Assembly: GCF_027943255.1 (NCBI RefSeq)
Contig: NC_072894.1
Coordinates: 80,949,601 to 81,013,600, forward strand
Source of the DNA: Anastrepha obliqua
Lineage: Eukaryota; Arthropoda; Insecta; Diptera; Tephritidae
DNA length: 64,000 bases
Reading direction: 5' to 3'
Part shown: in pieces, positions 35,567 to 54,586 of the stretch
How the letters are laid out: each line of letters opens with the position of its first letter
How positions within the stretch are numbered: the first letter of the stretch is position 1
Notes under the pieces: generated by a model
Databases searched by the model: none
What the model saw: the letters and a program-made list of their open reading frames with translations, nothing else
Told to the model about the DNA's origin: nothing
Position numbers and translations under genes: made by a program

Positions 35567-36120
35567 TGTTTTTTAACCAAAAAAGTGACTTTACCAAATC
35601 TATGAAATATTTGTGCGTACTTGCATGCGGAAAATATGCCTATAATAATATTTACATATCGGCTGCTGTTTATTCGGATATTCACGATAACGTATTCAGG
35701 ATTGTAAAAATGTAGTTCCCACGATACGTTTTTCTACGGTTGTAATTATACATGGAACATATTTAAAAAATATGAAAAAATTTGACTAAGTTTATATTTA
35801 TTGATTCAACAAAAACCTTTTTAAGTTACTGTAAAGTTTATATATTTGAAGATACTCTAAAAATAGTGTATTTTAATTTCAACCTTTGGTTTTATTGCGA
35901 ACTCTCCTTTCATATTAACACTTTCCGAACGTTTTCTAAAAAATGCCAAAATATTTTTTCTGCTTGGTGTTGTTACATTTGCTAATAATTTGGAAGAAAT
36001 TACCACGAATTAAATAGAAAATAATAAATTATTCATACTTACTTGGCGATAAAGTGCGGAAATATATAAATTAGACTCAACTGATAGTGCAGATAATTAC
36101 AAGAAGCTGAAATTGGAGAA
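35567..36120. other. Divergent promoter region METTL10 / Rm62
   Basis: An AT-rich gap of 554 bp between the two start codons. It must hold both core promoters unless there are upstream exons. I see no clear TATA box or known fly core motif. Confidence 0.5.
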
Positions 36121-42904
<6,784 letters not shown>

Positions 42905-44034
42905 ACCATAAACACACATTGTTAAAGCAATTGCTTAAGAACTCGACCACTGTAAGAGTTTGGTTTAATATAAGTGATATAAAATGAACTTTCGTTAAGT
43001 TCGTCTTCAAATTTCGCAACGCTTCATAAAGCAAATAATTGAGATTGGCAATTACGTGTGGAAGGTATGCATCACCTTGTCTTGAATCCGATGGATAAAT
43101 CGACGAAAAATAATTTATAGGCTGAGTCTTCATAGTTAATTGTAAGCACTTTTACTTTTCGAATTGAGCCCTTTTTGGGCATGTTAATAAATTTCAATCG
43201 CTTTTGGCATTCTTGAGAATCGTCTGCAAATGTTATTCATGCAGCAACAACAAGACATTTATGTACGTCAAGGAAACATAAGAGAAGGAGGACACAGCTT
43301 TATTCCTATACAAAATAGTTTATGAACCCATGAATGTGTATATTTTCGTTTAACATACATACATACATACATCAAACATTTATTGAATGAATGGATGAAT
43401 AAAATAAAGCTATGTACGAGTATATCACTGTTCACTAAAGCAGAAGATTAAAAAAATAAAGTTTTAATATCTTTATTTCAATGAAATTTGTTTAAATTTT
43501 TGTTAATTGTTCACAATATTCATATATATTTAGATATTTCTTTATTGAAAAGTCAAGCGTGCTTTTGGATACACGCTTTTGGAGTTTTTTTTTACAAATT
43601 TAGTACTAAATACTTTCTAATACATGTTGTTTAAGTATGCACTAGTTCGTGGTTTCATTTATGTTTAGAAATATATCGAGAGCTTATGTTCAGTGCTGTC
43701 TGTCTGCAAATACGCATTTTTCAGGAGACTAAAAATACTGTTTACGTGAGGCCAACATCAGACCATTAACCGGCTTTTTTTGAAGGCTGCGGTTTTGAAG
43801 GAGTCAGCTGGTTTGGTGACGTAACATGGGATGTAATTATAACATAGATCGGTAAAAACTGAGCAGCGCGGTGGCAACTGCATATATTTGTCATAAATAT
43901 TGCTGGTAGGGATTTTTGCAGAATGAAAAGATCGGTTAATATTTTAAACTGTTAAGGTTATTGTATTACAACTGTTAATCATTTGGTGCATATAAAAATA
44001 TACATAATGCATATATATGTAACTGAGCTAGCCC
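42905..44034. other. Rm62 3' flank
   Basis: Holds the Rm62 3' untranslated region with candidate AATAAA at 43186-43191 and 43398-43403, a short cataca(tac)n tract near 43355, then AT-rich sequence in which I see no gene. Confidence 0.6.
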
Positions 44035-44111
44035 TTGTTGTTGTAGCAGCATAAACATTCCCCATGCATATACGAGGAGTGCTGCTGAAGTGTTCCGGTT
44101 ACGTAGAACCG
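44035..44111 (-). mobile_element. Short (CAA)n-tailed retroposon, internally deleted copy
   Basis: ttgttgttgtagcagcataa and cggttacgtagaaccgac are present, but the ttggccggat core is missing. The flanks gctagccc and ctagctccc look like a decayed target duplication. Confidence 0.7.
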
Positions 44112-44769
44112 ACTAGCTCCCATTTGCCTAGCTACAAAAAATGTATGGACACAATTTTCCAGTAAAATTGTGTTGCCATTGTTGATAATGAAAACCTTAA
44201 AACGAAAATATGATACCATTAAAGTTAAATTTTAAATTCGCCATTGATGCCATGGGCGAAAAATAACTTAGAGCTCACGATACATTAAAAACTTGTAAAC
44301 ATTTTCGAAAAAATTGCAGATAGACGATATTGAATACAAGCCCTCGATGCCTTAAAATTACATCTGTTATAATTTAAAAAATCGTGTCCCTTTGTTCATC
44401 CGACACAATGTTGCCAAACTTTTGTATATTTCTTCGTTTCTGTCCTCTCACTGGGCCTGTTGTTGTGCTCGGCGTTGTCCTGGAAGGAGAAAAATATTAT
44501 GTTGTGTATACTCATCCATTTGAACATAAATCGAGTTGCAGAAATAAAAAAAAAATATTTGTTATTTTCTGTTATAGATACCAGATATACCGTAAATATT
44601 ATATAACAAGTAACAATGGATTCCTGGACCGAAACAAAGGTGATACACTTTGTAGTAAGGAAAGAATACTTGTAAAAAAAAGAATTGTAATTTGTTCAGA
44701 AATGAAAAGTAAAAATGTAGTAGGCTATGGAAAGAGAAATGTAAGTAGTAGGCTATGCTATGCAGTGCT

Positions 44770-45070
44770 TAAGGGTTATGATTGACTGACACATGACCTT
44801 CAGAGAGCACGCGGTGAAAGTCAGTAGGAAAGGCGCTGCCTTTACAAATGCTCTAACACGGCTGCTGCCGAACATTGGGGTGCCCAAGGTGCCAGATGAA
44901 GGCTTCTATCTACTGTAACAGACTCCATTATGTTATATGCCGCTCCCATTTGGTTCCAAGCCCGAGAAACACCTACGAGAGGTCAGGGTGAGTGCTCTGT
45001 GAGCAGCCTGTGCTTACCAGACGGTATCGGACCCACACGGCGCTACAAAAAAAAATTAGTGCCGGTTATC
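44770..45070 (+). pseudogene. Jockey/R1-like LINE reverse transcriptase 3' fragment
   Basis: Frames read MTFREHAVKVSRKGAAFTNA, LPNIGVPKVPDEG and, after a shift, TDSIMLYAAPIWF, the usual end of the reverse transcriptase region in jockey/R1 elements. Decayed. Confidence 0.7.
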
Positions 45071-45151
45071 GGTGACCTTCATGGCATTCAATGTATTAAT
45101 AATATTTCGAGAATATTTGTTTACCGCACGATCAATCGTATTTCCTAAACA

Positions 45152-45955
45152 TCTGAGGTGACAGACAGAAAAAGAAGTGGTCGTCCTCGCGTGGTTCGAA
45201 CCAGTGCAGCCATAAAACCCGTTCGAGAAAGAATTTGCAGAAACCCCCTAAGCAATCAATCCAGGGAATTGAATGTATCGATGACATCCATTGCAAAACT
45301 AATTAAAGACGATTTCCACATGAAAGCCTTCCGTCGCTCAACGGCCATAAAAATATTCTTTTCACATATCAGAAAATATTCACTGTTATAAAGATTTTAA
45401 TAAACAAAATTAAAAAATCTGTGCTAAAATTTCTAAAGAGGCAAAAAATGTTGTTCCAAGGGTTTAGCGTGGCCACCATCCAGCCTCCGTAATGATTTGG
45501 TGGCGAGTGTCTTGTAAAGGCGTTACGTCCCTTCATTTCTGTGATAAGGGGTTAAGACCGGGGCAAAAGTGTACCAGAAGGATGTCTTAGAAGGCGTGCT
45601 GAATTAGTTGAGCAGTATTATCTTCAATGGGGAGCGTTGGATTTTCCGGTACGATCCCGCTCCTGCCCATAAGGCAAAAACCTTCCTGCAGTGGCTAAAA
45701 ACAGTATTTCTGGGTTCATAGCCGCAGAAGATTGACAGTCTGGAAGTCCACATCTGAATCCATTGGACAACAGTTTGTGGACAGGCAAATACCTCACAGA
45801 AATCTGGAGAGTCTCAAACAATCTTTGATTCGAGCAGCGACGTCAATATCCTTGGAAACCGTACGTGTATACTTGAATGGCCTAATCGTTTGAAGGCTTG
45901 TGTAAAAGGAGATGGTGACCATTTCGATTGAAAACTAAATATATTTTTTAATATT
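45152..45955 (+). pseudogene. Tc1/mariner-superfamily (maT-like) transposase pseudogene
   Basis: The plus-strand frame 45158-45391 reads RKRSGRPRVVRTSAAIKPV, ELNVSMTSIAKLIKDDFHM (DNA-binding helices and linker). After a gap come VMIWWRVSCKGVTSLHFCDKG and NLESLKQSLIRAATSISLETV (end of the catalytic domain). Several shifts and a missing central part; the ends are not clear. Confidence 0.7.
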
Positions 45956-46018
45956 TACATGATTAAATAAAACTGACTTCATTAAAAAAAATATTAAAAT
46001 TTCATATCATATTTTGAA

Positions 46019-46985
46019 TTGATGAAAAAAGTTTATGGCGATGATTATCTATCTCGTGCCAGAGTTCATAAGTGGTTTACACTTTTCAGAGATGGTTGTG
46101 AGGACATAAATGACAATGAACATACGCGCCGCCCATAATCAGTAATCACCGAAAACTCCATCGAATTGTTCGTAAATTTATCAAAAAAGAACCGAAATCA
46201 TGGTTCAAATTCATTGAATTATTGAATTGGAGTTAAATATCTTCAAAACCTCGATTGATCGCATTTTAACTGCTCATTTGTGATTACGAAAGGCCTGTGC
46301 ACGTTTCATTCCGCACAAGTAAACTACGGACCAAAAGTTGCTCAGAATTCAACATTCGAAAGACCTCATTAAAGAGACGAAAAAAGACGAGAACTACCTT
46401 TACAACATTGTAACTGGTGTTTCCAACATGAACCTGAAACTAACCGTCAAAGTTCCGAATGGAAGGCCCCCAGACGAGCCACCACCCAAAAAATCGCGTT
46501 TGCAGAAGTCAAAAATCAAGTCGATGCCCATTTGTTTTTACGATTCCAAGGAATTGTCCACAAGGAGTTCATGCCAACGATCCAAACCGTCAATGCAATT
46601 TTCTATCTTGGCGTTTTGAAGCGTTTGTTGTATCACATTCGTCAAATTCGCCCTGAATACCGCGATGGGGGAAGCTGGCGCTTATTGCATGATAATGCAC
46701 CATCGATCGAGTGTTGTGAGTGATTATTTGACTAGAAATCGCATTTTAACCATCAATCACTCACCGTATTCGCCTGATATGGCTTCCTGTGACTTCTACC
46801 TATTCGGAAAATTACATTTGAAGATGAAAGGAAAACGTTTTGCGTCCGTAGAGGCCATCCAAAAAGCTTTTACCGACATCCTGAAGGACATTCCGGTCAA
46901 TGACAATGAAACACTCTTTCGAAAAGCTTTTGGATCGTGCAAAACAGTGTATGTATCGAGGCCAGACGGGACTATTTTGAATAAA
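46019..46985 (+). pseudogene. Mariner transposase pseudogene, near full length
   Basis: Starts with YGDDYLSRARVHKWFTLF and includes LLRIQHSKDLIKETKKDENY, PPPKKSRLQKSKIKSMPICF, EYRDGGSWRLLHDNAPSIE (second catalytic Asp block) and YSPDMASCDFYLFGKLHLKM (third Asp), ending YVSRPDGTIL. At least four frameshifts and an early stop make it inactive. The layout is that of D,D34D mariners. Confidence 0.88.
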
Positions 46986-47053
46986 TAAACTCGAAGTTGT
47001 CAGAACAAAGCTCCTGTCGTTTCAGTCTTGTTTATTTTGGATTTCACCTTGCA

Positions 47054-47361
47054 TAATTGGCACGTGCACCCTTTTTTTGGATGTTTGGCAGAGCTCCTGC
47101 TCCTATTTATGGCGTGCGTCTTGGTGTTGTTCAACAAATGAGGGTCCTACAGTTTCAAGCCGACTCCGAACGGCAGATATTTAATTTTTTTTTTTATGGG
47201 GAGCTTTTTCATGAAAGATATACATTCGGAGGTTTACCATTGCCTGCCGAGGAGCGACTGCTATTAGAAAATCTTTTTCTGTCATTTGGTGTTTCATGTC
47301 CGGCGATCGGAATCCGAGCTATTCCGAATGGTAGTAACGCACCAACCTATTCGGCTACGCC
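47054..47361 (-). mobile_element. tRNA-derived SINE, copy D
   Basis: Begins aattggcacgtgcac and includes tttaccattgcctgccgagg; the end ccaacctattcggctacgcc is the tRNA-like head in minus sense. It directly precedes a transposase fragment. Confidence 0.8.
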
Positions 47362-47469
47362 AGAATGCAAAGTACATACATATGTAAGTGTTTAATTGTA
47401 TTCGTACGTACAAAAATTGATTTCCAGAGGGGAAGGAAACAAACAAAATTACCCTTTTGCAGCGGGTAT

Positions 47470-47745
47470 AAATGGAGCTCCACATCATCAATATGTCCAA
47501 GCTGTGGTTCCAACAAGACTGCACTACACGCCGTAAAAGCGACGTAATGCTCGAAGTAGGGAAGGAGAAATTTAACGACTGGGTCATCTTACGCCAATCA
47601 TTCGTCAATTGGCCGCTGCGATCTAGCGGCTTTACATCCAACGAATATTTTCTAAGGGGCTTAGTCTACCCTGATAAGCCAATGCATTTTGAAAGGGTTC
47701 GATACCAACATTTGAGGCGCTACTAAAGGAAAGCGTCACTCATAT
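47470..47745 (+). pseudogene. D,D41D-type transposase C-terminal fragment
   Basis: The frame 47472-47726 reads KLWFQQDCTTRRKSD, then FVNWPLRSSGFTSNEYFLRG and VYPDKPMHFE. It matches the layout WFQQDGAT...WPPRSPDL...DFFLWG of the copy at 62489-63772, with the final acid replaced by Glu. Confidence 0.7.
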
Positions 47746-48060
47746 TTATTAAACCGAGTCATCAAAAATTGTACCGACCACTTGAAGCACTGCCAGCGAA
47801 GTCGAGCGGTCAATTGAATGATGTGTTATTCTACATACAATGGCATGAATGTAGCTGCAAAATAAAGCCAGAATTGGCATGGCTATTGTTTTAATTAAAT
47901 TTCTTTTCCTATTGTTTTTATATGATCATCCTACCCTATATGATTGTACTGAATGTAATGAATGTGTGTGTACCTATCTATGTAATATTAGAATTTTCAA
48001 AAGATTATCGCCAGAAAAAACGAAACGCTATAAGAATTTAAGACATTCGTGTGTGATTAC

Positions 48061-48235
48061 CTTTTTCCTTTTGCTTGCGCTCTTTGTTGGCCTTGTTGGC
48101 CATCTTTGCCCCGCCGGGATTACACTTTTTGTTAATAATGCGCATCGGCTCACAGCTGGAATCAGCTGCGGCGTCAGTCGCTCCACCAGCCATATTAGCT
48201 ATTGCAGTTGGTTTCAATTTGTCCTGCCTCGTCAT
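48061..48235 (-). CDS. Putative first coding exon of an unidentified gene
   Basis: The minus-strand frame starts at ATG 48235 (or the internal ATG at 48193, MAGGATDAAADSS) and stays open for 58 codons to KERKQKEKG at a good GTAATC donor (48060-48059). An acceptor-like attaatag lies just before the ATG. Third positions are rich in G/C (GCC, GGC, AAG), unlike the AT-rich flanks, which suggests real coding use. The peptide is hydrophilic, ending in a Lys-rich run. I found no continuing exon on the minus strand between here and Rm62; any next exon would be short or far away. The family is not recognised. Confidence 0.45.
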
Positions 48236-48299
48236 TTGGCTATTAATACATTCCGACCAGGCACCCTTTTCATAGCGACACGCTGTGAATGAAAAAGTG

Positions 48300-50089
48300 C
48301 GAAAAAATTATTAAAAAAGCTTAGGGTTAATATAAACGCGCATATTGCGCTAAAATAAACTTAATTACGATTCCTGACAAACTGCGCGGTGCGAAACAAT
48401 TAACAAAGTCTTACAAAGGATTTGTGTGACTACAGTTAAATTGCTACCGGATAGGACAAATTTTGGTTCTTTTTCAAGTTAATTTTTTATCCTTTTAAAT
48501 CAAATTTTCAGATCTTACTTACTTCTTCCTTATCTAAATTCTTTATATTTGTAATACATTATTAAAAAGGCAATTTAAAACTCAGTTTCGGACTTAAGCT
48601 ATGTATTACTCATTGAGGAGCTTTTTCATGGAAGAAATTTACTCAAATGCCTGTGTGTCGATGCGCAATCGTAATTATGAGTATAATTTAAATTTATGAC
48701 TTCTCGGAAATGCTCCACGAATACTAGTGTGCGCACAATACGACAAGAAGGGGTGGATGTCAGAAACAACTTTTTTTTCTGTGAAGTTGCGCCAATGCCA
48801 GATGAATTGTTTTTGCTTTTTTTATTCTTTTATATATCACTAGAAAATTTAAAAACTTTGTTTCAATTTCTATATCTCTTTAATTTTTCAATTCTTCTAC
48901 TTTTTCACTCCATAATACGCTCCTTTCTTTCGAACCAGCAGCGCCTTCGTACTCCATATTGAGCCGAACTCTGATGGACTCTGACCTTAACCACTTTCTC
49001 AGGTAGAGTTTCGTTGAAAAAACATCAAAATATTGAATACAATTTGTTTTAAATTTAGATATATAAGAAATTATCACTCGATTTTTTTCCTGACAGTTTT
49101 CAAGCGCCAAAAGAGTCTGCACTGATAGTAAAATATGCACATTTTAGAATAAGTCTGCTCATATAAAAATTATCTACTAACTTGCCAGTAACTTAATTTC
49201 CGAGAATTCTCTCTCAAAGAGAAAGTTTTACGAACAGCAACAATTTATGGCAGGAAAAATCACAAAAATTAAACATTTTTTCACTTGAGCTACATCGTAT
49301 TAAATTTAAAAGAACTAAGCATATGCGTAAGCGAACATAAAAACTAAGAAAATGCAAAATGACGAGCTTCGGAATCACATGATTTCATTTTTTCCACAAT
49401 AATTTGTTCCATTTCATCACCGTTGTTAGATGAAAGACATTCCATTAGAAATTGCAATTCCCAAATTTTAACATTTTTAATGTTTTAACGGGTTTATATT
49501 TACTTAGCGATCAGCTGTTTTTCTCACCTGCAAATTCTTGCAAGTAAAAAATTAATAATCTGCTTGGATGGCAAAAGCAGCTTGCACACCTTAATGCATT
49601 CCCGAAGAGACTCCCATAGCTACGTAAACGCCCAGTAACTTTACTCCTATGAAATGTTGTTGGTTGACATTTTTAATAATACGGAAACTAACCTCAGGCT
49701 TTCATTAAACAGCTATTCATACGTAGCAAAAACATAGGGTCACACATGTACGCAGTGCTCGTTTTTCTAGTGAAACATTTTCGTGACTTATCCGCTTTGT
49801 ACAATACGGTGTGTGGTTGACCGCGCCTTTGTAGGCCATTTCATGAGCCTTTAAATATACTTAGCCCTGCCATAAGTTATGTTACAAGTTAAATTCGTTA
49901 TAGATATGAAACTATAATACTTTTTTAATCGAGTTGGTTTTATTTAATCTTGTAAATATTACAAAAAAAATCCAATTTTCATTCGAAATTTCATACAGCT
50001 TCGAATACTTAAAATAACAGTTATTTGAAATCAGTGTTACTATAAGTATTAGCTGCTTATGCTTGTAGAGCATCATAATTTAGAACATC
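48300..50089. other. Gene-poor AT-rich stretch
   Basis: Holds a small SINE fragment near 48612-48665 (ggagctttttcatgg, then gaaatttactc). Otherwise AT-rich, with short unconvincing frames. Confidence 0.5.
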
Positions 50090-50271
50090 TTTTTCATTTC
50101 GACTGTTGAAGTACAATACTTAGTCCAAAGTAGTACTTGTTGGCAAGAGAGATTCTCCGTTGGATTTCAAGATTAACATTATTTTCGGTGTTAACGCTAG
50201 CTCCTAAATAAATGAAGTCTCTTTCTACTTGATAGTCAATTTTGTTTGTCAGTAAATTTACGCTTTTATAA
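50090..50271 (-). pseudogene. LINE fragment (left part), C-terminal reverse transcriptase
   Basis: The minus frame reads VERDFIYLGASVNTENNVNL, EIQRRISLANKYYFGLS, closely matching the fragment at 12206-12540. It is cut by the mariner at 50274. Confidence 0.85.
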
Positions 50272-50273
50272 TA

Positions 50274-51119
50274 CGAGTGGTGTTCAATAAGTACCCGTGT
50301 TAGAAATGAAGACACCATTTTTTTTAATTCTAGGCCCCTTTTAGAAAGATACACTTCTCCAAAACACGCCTCTGTCTCGACGATGACTTCTTCGTTTGAA
50401 GTAAATGTTTTTTCCGCGAGCTATTTCTTCATGTTACGGAACAAGAAAAAGTCGCAGAGAGCCAAGTCGGGTGAATACGGGGGGTGCGGCAGTTTAAATT
50501 GCTTAATCTGGTTTAAAGTGATTCAAACATTGTTTCGAAGTTAACAGCCGTATCCGGTTGTTGTCCACCGAGAGCAATCGCGGCATCCATCGGGCCGACA
50601 ATTTTTTCCATCGCCAACTGATCATGTAAAATATTAATTGCCGTTCCCCGGACGATAAACCTATGGCCTCTGTTACTTCGCGCACTATCGTTCGTCGATC
50701 AGCCAGAATCATGTCGTAGACTTTTTGAATGATTTCCTCGGTAACGACGACTGCCGGGCGTCCTGGTCGCTCCTTATTAAAAACGGATGTTCGCCCACGT
50801 TTAAATTCGTTGAACCAATATTTATGGTCACATATAGCGAAGCATCTCCATAGACAGCATCCAACTTTGCTTTTATCTCCTCGCATTTTTTCCCATCCAA
50901 AAACAAAAGGCGAATCACCGAACGATACTGCTGTTTTTTCATCTTAGCGAAAATCACGAAACACGTTTTACTCTTACAGCTGCCAAATTCAAACTAACCT
51001 GTCAATCAGTCTGAAATTAGTTTTGCCGTCGTTTGATCTGGCAGCACACGATGCTAATACCAACTTCCCTCAGGAACGCCCTCTGTCATCAAACACGGGT
51101 ACTTATTGAACCGGCCTCG
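50274..51119 (-). mobile_element. Mariner element, deletion derivative, inserted in a LINE
   Basis: Ends cgagtggtgttcaataagta (left) and tacttattgaaccggcctcg (right) are imperfect inverted repeats flanked by TA at 50272-50273 and 51120-51121. Minus-strand frames give KKQQYRSVIRLLFLDGKK, RPAVVVTEEIIQKVYDMILA, WRWKKLSARWMPRLLSVD (DNA-binding half). The catalytic half has been deleted; 846 bp remain. Confidence 0.88.
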
Positions 51120-51121
51120 TA

Positions 51122-51400
51122 AAAGGTGCTCGGTCGATTAAGTTCTGTGGCTCGAACAATTGTAAGTCTCTTCCAAGACTTTTGGTATTGTGAATATCTG
51201 GTTAATTGTGGATTTTTCAGATCTAAATCCACTCTGATAAAGTCCAATAAGTTGGTTGATGGCGAGCTTAAGTTTCTCGCCCAATACGCTCGATAGAACC
51301 TTGTATACGTTTTTTAGAAGACTAATTCCGAGGTATGGATTGTTTAGAGCTTACTTAAATTCCCATCAACAGGCTGCATGCCTCTCCTGTCATATTTTCC
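51122..51400 (-). pseudogene. LINE fragment (right part), N-terminal reverse transcriptase
   Basis: The minus-strand reading is YKVLSSVLGEKLKLAINQLI, then GLYQSGFRSEKSTINQIFT, the first conserved block of a LINE reverse transcriptase. Together with 50090-50271 it shows an internally deleted LINE split by the mariner. Confidence 0.8.
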
Positions 51401-54400
51401 ATAGACGCTAATGCAATACAAGGTTAGCCTTCAGTCATGCGGCTCCACAAATAGTCGCAAACATTATTCTTACCTCGAAATGTTTTCATTCACTTTTATT
51501 ATAAACTAAATTGATGATTTAGTATAATTTAATTTGAATGACTGTGAATTATTGGCCTCATGTAAAAGGTAGTCAAGAACCAATGCTTGAAAATATGAGA
51601 ATCGCTTAGGGCCAGATTTGGACTATACAGTTATTGCGACTGAATCTCCCTCCAAGCTGACGCGATCTTAAAGATGCATTTTGACTGGCTTACTTATGGA
51701 ATTTAACATGCATATCGTATTTGCTAAGGCATATTAACCAGGCAGCTTAGTCACTGGTCTCCAAATTACCAAATTTTTTTTAAATTACTCCAAATTGCTA
51801 TGCTCTTTTCACAGAACTTGGCATGGCAAGGACTAAAAGGAACGTACGTTCTTGGTCGTTGATGCTGACTGCTATTGCTCTCATATGTGACCCATTTTTA
51901 ATCGCCAAATACAATCAGGTTCAGACATGGGTCGACTTCGTTACGTCTCAGCAAAGAATCGCACGTGTCGATTTGGTACAAAAGGCTCTATTGCGTTCAG
52001 CCGTGTGGTACTCCTATATCGAGTTTCTTTTTACAGCTCTATGCAAATTATTCTAAATGACTTTTTGGCTAACTTCCCGTTTTTCTCGGAAATGGAATAA
52101 GTGCTCTCATGCCAAGCCCGACTTCAAGATTTTGTTAATTTTGCCTGCTCTAATTTCTTTTCGCCTTCGTAATTGATACTTGGTAGGATATTTAAAACTG
52201 TATGGAGTTTTCTCTGTTTTATCTGCATTTTAGAACGATGTAACACAAAGAAGTTTTTTTATGTGGAGCATAAAGTCACCTTTAATTGATAAAGAAATTT
52301 ACCAGAAAATTCTCATAAAACTTTCTTACATGCTGATACCGCAAAAACTACGTGCTCCACTCCGATTTCGTTCGAATCTGTTTTATTCCCCTGTTTAATA
52401 TCCTTCACAATATTTGAAGTATCAACATCACATGTGGGATATTCTGCATGTTTCGCAGCATTTTTAAATATTTTGATTTTTTTCCTTTTTTATTTCATGG
52501 CTTTTGAAGCTACTAATCGCATTACAGTTGCGCGGTTGCAAAAAGGCCTTGGGGACGTATACTCGTACATATGCATATGTACATGCGAGTAAGTGATAAA
52601 TAGCGCTTTTATTTGTGGAAGCATAGAAGTTTATAATTTATGGGCAGCTATGCGTTGGGAAAAATGTAAAATGAATGCACTGTTTACGGTGAATTTTAGC
52701 CATTATGAATGGCCTATACTATTTATATAGTAGAGGGGTATTGAAAAAAATGTCACTCATACGCCATGGGACACAAAGTATTTACGAATGTTTGTTTTCT
52801 GAAAAATCTAATTAAAATATTAAAATGCTCTTGAGTGGCACGCAAGAAAAAAAATGCAATGTGCTTGTAGTCAACATTTTCCAGCAAATTGTCGGGGACT
52901 AGTGATCGCTGTTGGCTTTCAAATAGGTTAATCTTTGTTTTTGCGGATTTTAAGGGACGATTTTATAAGCTTTTACTCTCTTGAATTTTAATTACATATT
53001 GTGTCATGCGAAGCTTAGTAGTTGAATGCACCACATAAGTAAGTATTTAATAAACGCATTTCTCCTGCTGTGTGTGGTTGTGTGCCTGACTATAACCGCG
53101 CCGGCTGCTCTAATTAAATTGACTGTGCTAGTGGTTAGCAGCTTTGCAGCAGCCGTACCGGTAGTATACTTTCATTACAAGTATTTATGTACGTATGTAT
53201 GTATGCACGCGCTACCTCACTGGCTCAATGCTTCACTGCATTTGCCACTTTACTGCTTTTGCTCACTTTGTCGCGTACGGTGACACACTTATGTACTTTC
53301 ACGCACATATATGCATATGCATAAGTATACATATTCATATGAATATGTCCATGCACACATACTAAACGTGAGCATGCATGTATGTACAAGTATGTGTGCA
53401 ACAGTGACTTTCACTTTTTACAGTTCCCCCAATTAAAACTGCAAAATTGTAATCCATTTATTTCCATTTTTTTCTCTTGTGTTTTTTTTTTTGCTATGAC
53501 ATATCAAAGTTTATGTATGTATGTAATTACAGTCGACTCTTGTTGGCGCAGCGGAAGCTTAAGAAAACCAAATTTTACTCTGATTTTCTAGGTAGAAGTG
53601 CAGCAGCACAGTTTATTTCCTCTTCAAATGGCAAAAAATGTGCATTTCCGTTAGATTCCATTCATTGTGGAAAAGTACGAATGAAAAGTTTATTTTAAAG
53701 CGGATGAAAAGCAGAAGGATAAATTACAAACTGATTTTCAAACACATTTTTCTATTTTTACCTACGCATGCTGGTGAGGCGTTTGGAGAAAGAGAGCTCT
53801 GGAAAATGAGTGGTTCCAAACTGGTCCAAATCTAATTAACTTAGCGGTACTGCACTTTCCGCATAGATCCAGTTCATAGATAAACAAAAGCATAAAAGAG
53901 TCTAAGTAAAGGTTGGAGCTTTTTGAGAGATTAGATATATGTAGGTACATATTTACTCGAAAGAAGATGTTGACCATGCATTCTTCAAAAAAAAAAATGT
54001 TTCTTTCTGTAATTAGTATGTAGATCGATTCCATGTCAAGTGATCCAAGTATTGTTGACATTATCGAACATATTTCTGAAACTTGGTTCATATGTTGACT
54101 TGAGCACAATAAAATGTAAACTGAAAAAACTAAAAAAAAATCATATTTTTGAAATTTTCCTATATGAAAAGTGAAATACATATCATTGGCTCTTTTTAAC
54201 ATTTTTAAATTTTTTTTTAGTTTTTTAGGATAAAATGTAGTTTTAAAAATTTTGTTTTGAAAAAAAAAATAAAATTAATTTTTGTGGCAAAAATTTGTTT
54301 ATGGGAATCACACTATGAAACTTTCAGGTATGACTGACATTAACTATTATTGAGGACAAAAATAGTACTTTCCCAAACAAAATAAAAACTTATTCCAAAA

Positions 54401-54579
54401 ATACATCTTAACGTTAAATGTTAAAAGGAATCAGATATGTTTCACTTTAAAACACTCAATGCCAAGATTTTTAACATTGAATAAATCTGAAATTAACACA
54501 TTCATTTAAAAATAAAATTTTCAATTTACTAGTTTTTACCCAACATTATAAATGAACGAATTTTCAGAAAAGCTTTCGG
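51401..54579. other. Gene-poor stretch with microsatellites
   Basis: Contains tatg/cata-rich microsatellite-like runs at about 53187-53400 and long homopolymers. A frame at 51823-52056 and a hydrophobic frame at 53026-53283 exist but have no recognisable family. It could be intergenic or a large intron. Confidence 0.5.
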
Positions 54580-54586
54580 CAATGTC

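Noticed and set aside
44384..44785. 133-codon plus-strand frame beginning MSLCSSDTMLPNF
   Set aside because: AT-driven composition with poly-A codons, no recognisable motif, and it leads directly into LINE debris.
53026..53283. Hydrophobic 85-codon frame resembling a signal peptide
   Set aside because: It runs into microsatellite-type cytosine/thymine-rich sequence, has no family resemblance and no upstream support.
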